NCBI RefSeq assembly: GCF_900217235.1
Contig: NZ_LT907975.1
Span: 2,703,001-2,767,000 of the forward strand
Origin: Pseudodesulfovibrio profundus
Lineage (GTDB): Bacteria; Desulfobacterota; Desulfovibrionia; Desulfovibrionales; Desulfovibrionaceae
Direction: 5' to 3'
DNA length: 64,000 nt
Every line of letters starts with the position of its first letter. The first letter of the stretch is position 1. The notes beneath the pieces are model-generated. The model did no database searches, was not told the origin of the DNA, and worked only from the letters and a program-made list of their open reading frames with translations. This document shows, piece by piece, positions 43,821 through 52,237 of the stretch. The position numbers were made by a program, and so were the translations under genes.

Positions 43821-44579
43821 TCAGAGGGAAGGCACGAAATAGCGGGAGATGATTCGTTTGTACTCGTTGTCGTTATCGTCCGAACGCTTCATGTCTTCAA
43901 GGGCATCCTGGAACTGTTGTATGGTCTGGTCGCTGGTATGCAGGTTGAAGGCAATGTACAAATCCACGCTGTCTATTTCATTGAGGACGACGTAATCGTG
44001 CGGGTCCAGCCCCTCGTGTGCGATCAGATGGAATGCCGGAGTAAGGGCAAAGACCAGAACATCTATGGTGTTACCTGCCAGTTGGCGGATGGCTTGGTCC
44101 GTGGTGGGGATTTGCCGGACTTTTTTGGACGGGAATTGCTTCCGGTATTTTTGTTCCGGTACACTCTGAGCCACGGATCCGACAATCAGATCGGAACTGT
44201 TCACTGATTTCAGCTCCTCCAGGCGACTTTTTTTGACGATCAAACCGAACCGGGTGGAGTACACCGGCCCTACCCACTTGAAGTGTTTTTCCCTTTGCGG
44301 GGTTCTGCCGAGGGCGGGACAGATGGAGTTTTTCGTCTGGCGGACCTGCTCATAGGCTGTTTTCAACGGAAGGGCGATGACCGTGTCGACACTATGATTG
44401 GTACGGCGCAGCAAGGCATCGAGAATTTCGCCTGCAACGCCCTTGAGCCTGTTGTTCTCCACAAATTTAATGGGGGGAACCGTATTGGTGAAAACAGTGA
44501 AAGCCTCAGCCTGCGCCGAGGAGACAGTAAAAAGCAGAACCATGATCGCAGCCGGGATATGACGTAGCATTTTAAGCAT
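43821..44579 (-). CDS. Orphan periplasmic binding protein (SBP family 3)
   Basis: A 252-residue exported protein: signal peptide about 1-24 (IPAAIMVLLFTVSSAQA), FTVFTNTVPPIKFVENNRLKGVAGEILDALLRR opening the mature fold, then PLKTAYEQVRQTKNSICPALGRTPQREKHFKWVGPVY. No transporter partner nearby. No Shine-Dalgarno is evident before either ATG 44579 or ATG 44570. Related in layout to the gene at 41234, so the two may be an expanded family in this genome. Confidence 0.8.
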   Translation of the reverse strand: MLKMLRHIPAAIMVLLFTVSSAQAEAFTVFTNTVPPIKFVENNRLKGVAGEILDALLRRTNHSVDTVIALPLKTAYEQVRQTKNSICPALGRTPQREKHFKWVGPVYSTRFGLIVKKSRLEELKSVNSSDLIVGSVAQSVPEQKYRKQFPSKKVRQIPTTDQAIRQLAGNTIDVLVFALTPAFHLIAHEGLDPHDYVVLNEIDSVDLYIAFNLHTSDQTIQQFQDALEDMKRSDDNDNEYKRIISRYFVPSL

Positions 44580-44664
44580 GCGGGGGATTTTCGTCGTTCC
44601 CTGTCTGCAAGTCTAGTTTCTTATTCTATTTATAACGGCGCAATATTTTCGCCATTGGTTTGAA

Positions 44665-44683
44665 GTACCCCGACCCGGGGTAC
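44665..44683. other. Short perfect hairpin downstream of fmdB-type gene
   Basis: GTACCCCG-ACC-CGGGGTAC, without a T-tract on either side. Possibly a weak terminator of the minus-strand gene. Confidence 0.35.
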
Positions 44684-44695
44684 GGATCAGATGCC

Positions 44696-44905
44696 TCAAC
44701 CGCCCCCGCCGCAGCCACCCATGGGAGGCATTTGGGGCATGGAAGGTGTCTTGCTGCCACTGTCTGCCTGAACAGAACAGGCGCTCATGAGTTTCTCTAC
44801 ATTCTCGGATGCGCATTTGGGACAAGGAGGCAGTGCCGTGCTGGAGAACACCAGTTCTTCAAACTCGTTGCCGCATTCTCTGCATGTGTATTCGTATATG
44901 GGCAT
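44696..44905 (-). CDS. FmdB-type zinc-ribbon protein
   Basis: A 69-residue protein: MPIYEYTCRECGNEFEEL and CPKCASENVEKLMS form the FmdB/CxxC-CxxC zinc ribbon, followed by a Pro/Met/Gly tail ending in GGCGGGG. AGAGGAAAC precedes the ATG. Divergent from the zraP-like operon and sharing its upstream region, so the UAS cluster at 44979-45031 could affect both genes. The family's role is unclear. Confidence 0.85.
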   Translation of the reverse strand: MPIYEYTCRECGNEFEELVFSSTALPPCPKCASENVEKLMSACSVQADSGSKTPSMPQMPPMGGCGGGG

Positions 44906-44978
44906 AATGTTTCCTCTGTGTTTAAATGGGTTGGATTCTACCAAATTGATGCTTGTATTGCAGTTGTCAAGTCGGGCT

Positions 44979-45031
44979 GTTGCACTTGTCGCACATGTTT
45001 GTGCAAAAAATAGTGCATCCAACTGCACAAA
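44979..45031. promoter_or_regulatory. Presumed upstream activating sequence of the Zra-like operon
   Basis: A cluster of TGCAC/GTGCA half-sites: GTTGCACTTGTCGCACATG (44979-44997), then TTTGTGCA (44998-45005) paired with TGCACAAA (45024-45031) across 18 nt, with GTGCAT between. It sits 63-115 bp upstream of the -24 box at 45094, the usual enhancer distance for sigma-54 activators. A similar cluster precedes the SHOCT gene (55594-55643). Confidence 0.7.
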
Positions 45032-45093
45032 TCTCTCGAATTAATAAAAGTCCGATATATGTTTTAGTAGTAAAAACAGATTGTTAATGTGTT

Positions 45094-45109
45094 TGGCACG
45101 CGCTGTGCT
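45094..45109 (+). promoter_or_regulatory. Sigma-54 (-24/-12) promoter of the Zra-like operon
   Basis: TGGCACGCGCTGTGCT has a perfect TGGCACG -24 box and GTGCT at -12, with exact spacing, 75 nt before the first ATG. Confidence 0.88.
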
Positions 45110-45183
45110 TCTATAGTGGGCAAGAAGACACACACACTCTCTTCTTCCTGATTGCATGAACATATAAACTGAGGAGCACATTA

Positions 45184-45354
45184 ATGACTAAAAAAAGTAT
45201 CATCATCACCGCGCTGGCGGCAGTTCTGACCCTCTCTCTCACGGCAATGGCTTTTGCCGGCCCGGGTTACGGACGCAGCGGATGTGGCGGCCCCGGCGGC
45301 AATGGTGGTTCATACGGTGGTCATGGCACCTACAATCACATGACAGGTCAATAG
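45184..45354 (+). CDS. Short exported Gly-rich peptide, truncated paralogue of the ZraP-like protein
   Basis: A 56-residue ORF: MTKKSIIITALAAVLTLSLTAMAFA is a signal peptide nearly identical to that of the next gene (MTKKNLTITALAAVLTLFISAMAFA), and GPGYGRSGCGGPGG continues the similarity. It then ends after a Gly/His/Tyr tail, lacking the helical Spy/CpxP domain. GGAG lies upstream. It is the first gene behind the sigma-54 promoter. Either a decayed duplicate or a small secreted metal-binding peptide of about 30 mature residues. Confidence 0.75.
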   Translation: MTKKSIIITALAAVLTLSLTAMAFAGPGYGRSGCGGPGGNGGSYGGHGTYNHMTGQ

Positions 45355-45406
45355 GCCTGAATTGGTTAAAAGCAAGAGAAACATTTTTTAAAGCAAGGAG
45401 CACACA

Positions 45407-45904
45407 ATGACTAAGAAGAACCTTACTATCACCGCTTTGGCAGCAGTTCTGACTCTTTTCATCTCCGCAATGGCCTTTGCCGGTCCCGGTTACGGACGCG
45501 GCGGCTGCGGCGGCCCCTACGGCGGCAACGGCGCATACAGCCAGTTGACCCCTGAAAAGCAGGCTGCAGTGGATACCATCGTTGAAAAGTACAACAAGCA
45601 GTTCGAGGAGCTCCGCACTCAGATGTGGACCAAGCACTCCACCCTGCAGGCAATGGTCAATGGCGGCCAGGCTGATGAAGCAAAGATCGGCAAGCTGACC
45701 AAGGAAGTGACCGAGCTTCGCGACCAGATGTTCGAGCTGCGTACCCAGATGTCTACCGAACTGGAAAAGGAAACCGGACTGACCGGCTTTGGTGGACGCG
45801 GACGTCATCACCAGGGATTCCACGGCGGCGGTAATTATGGTGACTGCCCCGGTCTTCAGGGACAGGGTCGAGGCCACGGTTACCACGGTGGTGGACGCTA
45901 CTAG
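45407..45904 (+). CDS. zraP: ZraP/Spy-like periplasmic metal-stress chaperone
   Basis: A 165-residue exported protein: signal peptide about 1-25; Gly/Cys-rich mature N-terminus; helical region about 45-125 with YSQLTPEKQAAVDTIVEKYNKQFEELRTQMWTKHSTLQAM and TELRDQMFELRTQMSTELE, the ZraP/CpxP pattern; and a His/Gly-rich tail (GRGRHHQGFHGGG...GRGHGYHGGGRY) suited to zinc or copper. In E. coli ZraP is an accessory zinc-binding chaperone that damps ZraSR. The same gene set (zraP, zraS, zraR) is present here. Confidence 0.85.
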   Translation: MTKKNLTITALAAVLTLFISAMAFAGPGYGRGGCGGPYGGNGAYSQLTPEKQAAVDTIVEKYNKQFEELRTQMWTKHSTLQAMVNGGQADEAKIGKLTKEVTELRDQMFELRTQMSTELEKETGLTGFGGRGRHHQGFHGGGNYGDCPGLQGQGRGHGYHGGGRY

Positions 45905-46074
45905 CAACATTTCCGAATACCCCGGAAAACAGGATAAGAACGGAGCTGGCATTCACGGGGAATGCCACTCCGTTTTTTTAAATATAATAGACCGCATCCA
46001 ATAATGATTACAGCACGATATTCGGAGTCCGTAATTGGGAGATTACGCTAATACACACTTAAAGGAGACTTCCG

Positions 46075-46902
46075 ATGTTGCGCAAGATCACTTCCCTGAC
46101 AAGCTTTTTGGCCCTGATCATCACGTTGGTGACAAGTGTCATTTTGTATATCGTCCCACAAGGCCGCGTGGCCTATTGGGCGGATTGGCATTTGATGGGC
46201 CTGTCCAAGGAGCAATGGGGCGATATCCACATCACGGTCGGAACACTGTTTCTGGTCATGCTGTTCATTCACCTCTGGCTGAACTGGAAACCAATTACCG
46301 CCTACATGAAGAATCAGGCCAGAGAAATGGTGGTCATGACCAAGCCCATGATTATCAGTGTTGCCCTGACAGCGTTCGTTACGGTCGGTACGTTGCTGGG
46401 GCTTCCGCCCATGCAGCAATTGATCGATCTTGGGGCTTCCATAAAGGATGGAGCCGTGGCGACATATGGTAATCCTCCGTATGGTCATGCCGAGCTGAGT
46501 CCGCTGAAAAAGTTCTGCGGTTTCCTCGGTTTCGATGCAGAAAAGGCTCTGGCGGCCCTGCAGCAAAAAGGGTACGGTCCCGACATATCCCTGCAGACGC
46601 CGGTGAAGGAGATTGCTGCCTCAAAGGGTGTCAGCCCTCAGCAGGTGCTTGATGATATCCGGGTTGCTCTGGGCGAATCCATGGATCCGTTTGCGGCGAT
46701 GCCAGCCACGCCACCGGAAGGAACCGGGAAGCTCGCGCTGGCTGACATCTGCAAGACATTCGGACTGCCCCTGCAGGAGGCGGTCGCCAAGTTGAACACA
46801 CAGTCCATCAAGGCCGACGGCGCATGGACGATGAAAAAAATAGCTAATGAAAACGGGATGAATCCCAAGGAAGTCTACGACGCCTTGCGAGCCACCCCAT
46901 AG
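46075..46902 (+). CDS. DUF4405 membrane protein with duplicated C-terminal module
   Basis: A 275-residue protein. N-terminal helices at about 5-27, 52-72 and 88-110 carry HxxxG-type His (WGDIHITVGTLFLVMLFIHLWLNWKPI) as in DUF4405, which resembles a cytochrome b-type fold. The rest is two tandem copies of about 50 residues: KKFCGFLGFDAEKALAALQ...PVKEIAASKGVSPQQVLDDIRVAL and ADICKTFGLPLQEAVAKLN...TMKKIANENGMNPKEVYDALRA. It lies between zraP-like and zraS-like genes, suggesting a membrane sensor or effector of the same stress. Confidence 0.8.
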   Translation: MLRKITSLTSFLALIITLVTSVILYIVPQGRVAYWADWHLMGLSKEQWGDIHITVGTLFLVMLFIHLWLNWKPITAYMKNQAREMVVMTKPMIISVALTAFVTVGTLLGLPPMQQLIDLGASIKDGAVATYGNPPYGHAELSPLKKFCGFLGFDAEKALAALQQKGYGPDISLQTPVKEIAASKGVSPQQVLDDIRVALGESMDPFAAMPATPPEGTGKLALADICKTFGLPLQEAVAKLNTQSIKADGAWTMKKIANENGMNPKEVYDALRATP

Positions 46903-46912
46903 TGAGAACGGA

Positions 46913-48691
46913 ATGGAAGTACACGCCATAAGTAAGGAAAAAGGACCGCTCATCGCCCTTGTCCTGGCGCTTATCGTGCTGGGACTGGGCAGTCTCTATC
47001 TGACCTGGCGGTCTATTGCGCATCAGCGGCAGATCGTCGAGGACCACATGATCATGACTGGGTCCTCCATTCTGCGTGGCGTGGATAACAACCTGACCCG
47101 GTTGATGCGTTCCCTGCGCATGAATCCCAAGGCGGCACCGCTTTTCCCGACCATGGCTGAAGAGCTGTTCACCGAGCTTGCCGCTTCCGAGGATATCCGT
47201 TTTATCACGTTGTACAGTGTTGACGGGAAGCCCATTGTCACCTCCGAAGAGGACAAGACCAAGCCTACTATCGAACTACCTTCCAACGTCACTCAGGACG
47301 TCGAGGTCGGACTGGTCTGGCACGTCATGGCCGAATTCAACAAGCACAGCGTGCTGATATCCGGTCTGAAAGTACCCAATCCCATGGCCGCTCTGGTTCA
47401 GGGCAAGAACCCCCGTGGCATGATGGGCCATGGCATGATGCAGGGCCGGGGACACGGCGGCAATCGTGCGCAGGATGTCCCGGATGTATTTCTTGTCGTG
47501 GGCTTCAACGCCGAAAAGCACTTTGCCCAGTTCCGTCAGTATCGCCGTGCGGCAACATATCAGACAGGTTATGTTTTTCTGGCAGCCGTTGTCCTTTGGT
47601 CTCTGGCCTTTGCTTATATGCGTCGCCGGGGTGAAGGCCGAAAGCTGATGCGCATGGAGCGCTTCCAGAACAAGCTGCTCGACAATATGCCCGATGGTCT
47701 GGTCACCGTTTCCGGATCGGGTGAGATCACGGCCGCCAACCATTCCGCCAAGCGACTCCTTGCCCCGGCCGATCAGGAAGGGGAACACGAAATTCTCGGT
47801 ATTCATTGGAATACCCTGCCTTTTGCTGAAACCAATGGTGATGGTACGGCCGATGCTCCACAATGGCAGCAGTATGATTATCAGGGACGGCAACTGGAAA
47901 TTCTTTCACTGCCCTTGCAGGCCAACGGTGAGGAGAAGACGTCCGAGCTGGGCCAGCGACTGGTCCTGATTCGCGATCGAACCGAAATCCGTTCCCTTGA
48001 GGAAGACCTGCACGAAGCCAACAGGCTCGCAGCCATCGGTTCGCTTGCTGCCGGTGTGGCCCACGAGGTGCGCAACCCCTTGAGTTCTTTGCGCGGATTT
48101 GCGCAACTGTTTGCCAACAAGCTCAAAGGGCAGCCGCCGCTTGATCAGTACGCGACCACCATGGTTCAGGAGGCGGATCGCCTCAACCGAGTGGTGACGG
48201 ACCTGTTGTATCTGGCCAAGCCGCGCCAGCTCGACCCTGTTGCCGTGGATCTTTCCGCTGTGGGCGAGTCGCTCAGACAGCTTATGCGGTTCGATTTTGA
48301 GAGCAGGGACACGGAGTTGGTCTTTGATTTCGGGCCGGAACCGGCCCACGCTGATCAGGACGCATTGCGCCAGATACTGCTGAATCTTATTTCCAACAGT
48401 CTTGACGCCATTACCGGCTGCACGGACTGCGACAAGCCCGGCCACATTATCTTGACCTCCGAGCACACAGGTGACGGGGTCTGGATTACGGTTGCCGATG
48501 ACGGCCCGGGAATGCCTGAGGACTTTGGTGACGAAGTGCTCAAGCCTTTTGTGACCGGCAAGAAGACCGGCACCGGTTTGGGGCTTGCCATTGTTCAGAA
48601 TATCATGCGCGCCCACAAGGGGAAGCTGGAGTTGGATTCCAGACCCGGTGAGGGCATGACCATTCGATTGTTTTTCCCGGATGGAGAATAG
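46913..48691 (+). CDS. zraS: ZraS-like membrane sensor histidine kinase
   Basis: A 592-residue kinase: membrane helices at about 13-33 and 222-240 flank a periplasmic domain of about 185 residues. Near its end is a Met/His/Gly-rich stretch GMMGHGMMQGRGHGGN, a likely soft-metal (copper or zinc) site not present in typical kinases. Then PAS (about 262-360), HisKA with VAHEVRNPLSSLRGF, and HATPase with NLISNSLDAI, DDGPGM and GTGLGLAI, the NtrB/ZraS type. Starts 10 nt after the DUF4405 gene. Expected to phosphorylate the regulator at 48795. Confidence 0.88.
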   Translation: MEVHAISKEKGPLIALVLALIVLGLGSLYLTWRSIAHQRQIVEDHMIMTGSSILRGVDNNLTRLMRSLRMNPKAAPLFPTMAEELFTELAASEDIRFITLYSVDGKPIVTSEEDKTKPTIELPSNVTQDVEVGLVWHVMAEFNKHSVLISGLKVPNPMAALVQGKNPRGMMGHGMMQGRGHGGNRAQDVPDVFLVVGFNAEKHFAQFRQYRRAATYQTGYVFLAAVVLWSLAFAYMRRRGEGRKLMRMERFQNKLLDNMPDGLVTVSGSGEITAANHSAKRLLAPADQEGEHEILGIHWNTLPFAETNGDGTADAPQWQQYDYQGRQLEILSLPLQANGEEKTSELGQRLVLIRDRTEIRSLEEDLHEANRLAAIGSLAAGVAHEVRNPLSSLRGFAQLFANKLKGQPPLDQYATTMVQEADRLNRVVTDLLYLAKPRQLDPVAVDLSAVGESLRQLMRFDFESRDTELVFDFGPEPAHADQDALRQILLNLISNSLDAITGCTDCDKPGHIILTSEHTGDGVWITVADDGPGMPEDFGDEVLKPFVTGKKTGTGLGLAIVQNIMRAHKGKLELDSRPGEGMTIRLFFPDGE

Positions 48692-48794
48692 GCGAAGTAT
48701 AAAATTGAGTCGGAACTGTATTTTTTCGTTCCGGCTGATATGATCGAAGCCAATCACACGAAATGAAGTCACCTGCGAGATGCCGGAGGCACCA

Positions 48795-50195
48795 ATGGAA
48801 GAAAGAATAGTACTGATTGTTGATGATGAACCCGGACACCGGATGATGGTTCGCGCCGTTCTGGAAGATGACGGGTGGATGGTTCTGGAGGCCGACTCCG
48901 GCGAACAGGCGTTGTCTGTCCTCGCCGAAGAAGCGGAATCCTCGACATTCCCCGATGTGGCCATGGTCGACATGAAAATGCCCGGCATGGACGGCATGCA
49001 GCTCCTCAAGGAGTTGCAGGTGCGTTGTCCCGGTATGCCCGTTGTGCTGCTGACTGCGTTCGGTAGTGTGGGCAGCGCTGTGGATGCCATGAAAAAGGGC
49101 GCTTTCGATTATCTGACAAAGCCCGCCGATAATGACGAACTGACCGCCGTGCTCGGCAAGGCGTACGAATATTACAAGCTGGTGAAGGAAAATACTCGCC
49201 TCAAAGCGCAAATGGGCGGTGAGGCCGACTTTATCGGGGACAGCCCCGGTATCCAGCGTGTGCGCGATCTTGTGGCCCAGGCTGGGCCGACCGAGGCTAC
49301 GGTCCTGATTCTCGGACAGTCCGGTACCGGTAAGGAATTGATTGCCGAAGGGTTGCATCAATCCAGTAATAGGGCCAATCGTCCGCTGATCAAGGTCAAC
49401 TGCGCGGCGTTGCCCGACGACCTGCTGGAAAGCGAACTCTTCGGTTACGAGAAGGGCGCATTCACCGGTGCGGTCAAGGACAAGCCCGGACGATTCCAGC
49501 TCGCCGACGGTGGCACGCTCTTTCTCGATGAGATAGGTGAGATGCCTGCTGCCTTGCAGGCCAAGCTGTTGCGCGCCTTGCAGGAAAAGACCGTGGAGCC
49601 GCTGGGGTCCGTCAAGACCATCAAGGTCGACACCCGGATCATTGCTGCCACCAACCGCAACCTCAAGGCCGAGGTCGAGGCAGGGCGTTTTCGCGAAGAC
49701 CTGTATTACCGGCTCGCGGTGCTTGAAATCCGTATCCCACCGCTGTGCGAACGCAAGGAAGACCTGCCTCTGCTGGTCAGTTTCCTGCTGCGGCGACTGG
49801 GTAACAAGAACAACAAGATCATCCGCACGGTGACCCCTGCATTCCTGGATGCGCTCTCCGGCTACGACTGGCCGGGTAACGTGCGTGAGCTTGAAAACGT
49901 TCTGGAGCGTGCGCTCATCCTGTCGCGATCGGATGCCCTTGGTCCGGACCTGCTGCCGCCACAGGTGACAGGTGCTCGCGAAGCTGCCATCGACATGAGC
50001 AACGGCATGGAGCCTGCGCCACACGCGTCTTCCTCCATGAGCACGCCCGCGTCATTGGAAGAAGCCGAAAAGCTGGCCATCATGCGCGCTCTTGAAGAGA
50101 ACGGCAACCACCGTGAACGAACAGCCGACGCGCTGGGAATCAGCCGTCGGACCTTGCAGTACAAGCTCAAGAAGTTCGGACTGACCCGTCGATAG
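48795..50195 (+). CDS. zraR: ZraR-like sigma-54 response regulator
   Basis: A 466-residue NtrC-family regulator: receiver with D59 ([13 protein letters not shown]), AAA+ domain at about 143-375 with Walker [16 protein letters not shown] loop (221-226), Walker [11 protein letters not shown], and [11 protein letters not shown]; Fis-type HTH at the end ([22 protein letters not shown]). The ATG at 48795 has GGAGG 5 nt upstream; an ATG at 48780 is too close to it. Between zraS and this gene a hairpin GTCGGAAC/GTTCCGGCT (about 48709-48740) occurs. Likely activates the promoter at 45094 and also the SHOCT gene promoter. Confidence 0.9.
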   Translation: MEERIVLIVDDEPGHRMMVRAVLEDDGWMVLEADSGEQALSVLAEEAESSTFPDVAMVDMKMPGMDGMQLLKELQVRCPGMPVVLLTAFGSVGSAVDAMKKGAFDYLTKPADNDELTAVLGKAYEYYKLVKENTRLKAQMGGEADFIGDSPGIQRVRDLVAQAGPTEATVLILGQSGTGKELIAEGLHQSSNRANRPLIKVNCAALPDDLLESELFGYEKGAFTGAVKDKPGRFQLADGGTLFLDEIGEMPAALQAKLLRALQEKTVEPLGSVKTIKVDTRIIAATNRNLKAEVEAGRFREDLYYRLAVLEIRIPPLCERKEDLPLLVSFLLRRLGNKNNKIIRTVTPAFLDALSGYDWPGNVRELENVLERALILSRSDALGPDLLPPQVTGAREAAIDMSNGMEPAPHASSSMSTPASLEEAEKLAIMRALEENGNHRERTADALGISRRTLQYKLKKFGLTRR

Positions 50196-50200
50196 CAGAC

Positions 50201-50833
50201 ATGGACAAGCTCACCATCGAAACCTTTGTTCTCGGCCCGGACGAGACAAACTGCTACCTGCTCAGCGTGGGCAGGAAAGCGGTTGTCATCGATCCGGGCA
50301 TTGCTCCTGACCGGCTCATCGAGCGTATTTCGGAGCAGGGACTGCAATTGCAGCGTGTTCTGATCACGCACTTTCACCTCGACCACATCGGGGGCGTCAA
50401 GGAACTCATCGCTGCCCATCCTGCACCGGTCTATGGCAGCTCCAAGGATCTCTTTCTCAAGGAAATATCCCTTGAGGGTGGCGGAATAAGGGAGTTCGTG
50501 GAGTACCTCGACTTTCCCCTCAGCCCTCTTGAGCCGGGAAAAACGACGGTGTTGGGCCAGCCGGTTATCGTTTTGCCCACGCCCGGTCATACGCCCGGCA
50601 GCCTGTCCTACTTTTTCCCGGCTGCCGGTTGCGTGTTTGTGGGCGACCTCATTTTCATGATCGGGGTCGGGCGGACCGATCTGCCTCGCGGGTCCGGTCC
50701 CGAGTTGATCGGGTCCATTCGATCCCGCATTTTCAGCCTGCCGGATGAAACCCGTATCTATTCGGGCCATGGTCCCATGACTACCGTGACCCATGAAAAA
50801 GCCAACAACCCGGAGTTTCAGCGCGGGGTGTAA
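50201..50833 (+). CDS. MBL-fold metallo-hydrolase (glyoxalase II-like)
   Basis: A 210-residue metallo-beta-lactamase-fold hydrolase. Metal motif THFHLDHIGG at about 64-73, later His in LPTPGHTPGSLSYF, Asp in FVGDLIF and His in YSGHGPMTT complete the di-zinc site. It follows zraR by 5 nt and is probably co-transcribed. Substrate not identifiable; glyoxalase II-type thioesterase is one option. Confidence 0.9.
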   Translation: MDKLTIETFVLGPDETNCYLLSVGRKAVVIDPGIAPDRLIERISEQGLQLQRVLITHFHLDHIGGVKELIAAHPAPVYGSSKDLFLKEISLEGGGIREFVEYLDFPLSPLEPGKTTVLGQPVIVLPTPGHTPGSLSYFFPAAGCVFVGDLIFMIGVGRTDLPRGSGPELIGSIRSRIFSLPDETRIYSGHGPMTTVTHEKANNPEFQRGV

Positions 50834-50914
50834 TCTCCTATCTCTCTTTTTTTATGCATTTACTTTCTTTTCATGATATGCCCGAATGTAACGAGTACAT
50901 ATCAGGAGAGAAAG

Positions 50915-52133
50915 ATGAAAAGCATGAAGCAACCAGTGTCTATTGTTCTGTGTTTCGTATTGTGTCTGCTGGCGTTCCCAGCGTGGGCCGCTGATGAAGA
51001 AGAACCCTGGGCATTTGGCAAGGTCAGTGGTCAGTTGCGGTACTATTATTTTACGCAACGTGATGATGTGGACGGGCAGGCGAGCGAAGATGTCAAGGAA
51101 TCCTTGGCCCTTGGCGGATACCTCAAATACGAGACTCCCTGGATCCAGGATGTCTTCAACAGTGGCGTTGCCATGTATACCTCCCAGCCGTTCCCCGAGA
51201 CATTCAACCAGACCGACAGAGCCGGAACCAATCTGCTCACCAGTCAGAATACCGGAATCACTGTGCTGGGCGAAGCCTATGCAAAAATGAACATTCAGGG
51301 CGTGGTCTCCAGTCTGTATCGTCAGAAGATCGAGACTCCGTTGATCAACTCCAATGACAGCCGGATGATCCCGCAGACCTACGAAGCGTATATTCTCGAA
51401 TACGACGAGGACGACCTGCGGTTGATTGGTGGCTGGATCGACAAGATAAAGCTTCGTGATACCAAGCGGTTTCGATACATGAGCGAAGTGACGGGTGCTC
51501 TGGATTCGTCCCAGCGCGGCATGTGGATGATCGGTGGGGAATGGGCGCCCGATTCCTTTGAATCCAAGGTGTATTACTATGCAGTTCCCGATTACATTCA
51601 AACTTCCTTTTTTCACCTTGGCGCAACGCATCCATTGGCCGAGGACCTCTCCTGGCACTGGCAGTTGATCGGCCTTGATCAGCGGAGTCTGGGTAGTGAA
51701 GATGCCGGCGATTTCAATGTAGCGGAGGGTGGCGCATTGGCTGGTCTGACCGTCAGTGGATTCACCATGGATGTCGGCGGTACCATTGTGGATGACACCA
51801 CGGATGTTACCGAATGGGCTTCATACCCGTTTTTCAATGAAATGATGGGCTACTCCAATAATCGGGCCGGTGAAAAGGCGTTGTATCTCGGCGCATCCTA
51901 TGATTTCAAATGGGTTCAGCACGAACGTGAAAGCATCCTTTGCCACAACGCCTGACGAAGGGCGCACCGCTTCCCCTGACAGAAACGAGTATGATCTGAA
52001 CATGAGTTATGCTTTTGATGGCGACCTCAAAGGGTTTTCCATACTCAACCGTTGGTCCTATCAGGAAAGCAAAGGCGAACGCGACGGAGTGCAGGTTCGC
52101 TTACGCTTGCAGTATGACTTCCAACTGCTGTAG
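50915..52133 (+). pseudogene. OprD-like outer-membrane porin interrupted by a frameshift
   Basis: A porin-like protein with a signal peptide (VLCFVLCLLAFPAWA) and alternating aromatic/polar strands (GKVSGQLRYYYFTQRDD, RFRYMSEVTGALDSS). The first frame ends at 51955 with an unrelated tail (WVQHERESILCHNA). Removing one base near 51911 in TTCAAATGGGTTC lets the frame continue as DFKGFSTNVKASFATTPDEG, running to a TAA at 52133 and ending with the aromatic strand RLRLQYDFQLL usual for a porin C-terminus. So an apparent one-base insertion splits about 405 residues. Start ATG 50915 with AGGAGAG upstream. It may be a true pseudogene, a sequencing error or a slippage site. Confidence 0.8.
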
Positions 52134-52237
52134 AAAGAGCAGCCAAAGAGGAAGGGAAGTATAAAGCACTTTTTCCCCGACTCCTTTTCTTTTATGATCT
52201 GAATACTGGTATGCTTCAAACTGTACAGGGATGACAA

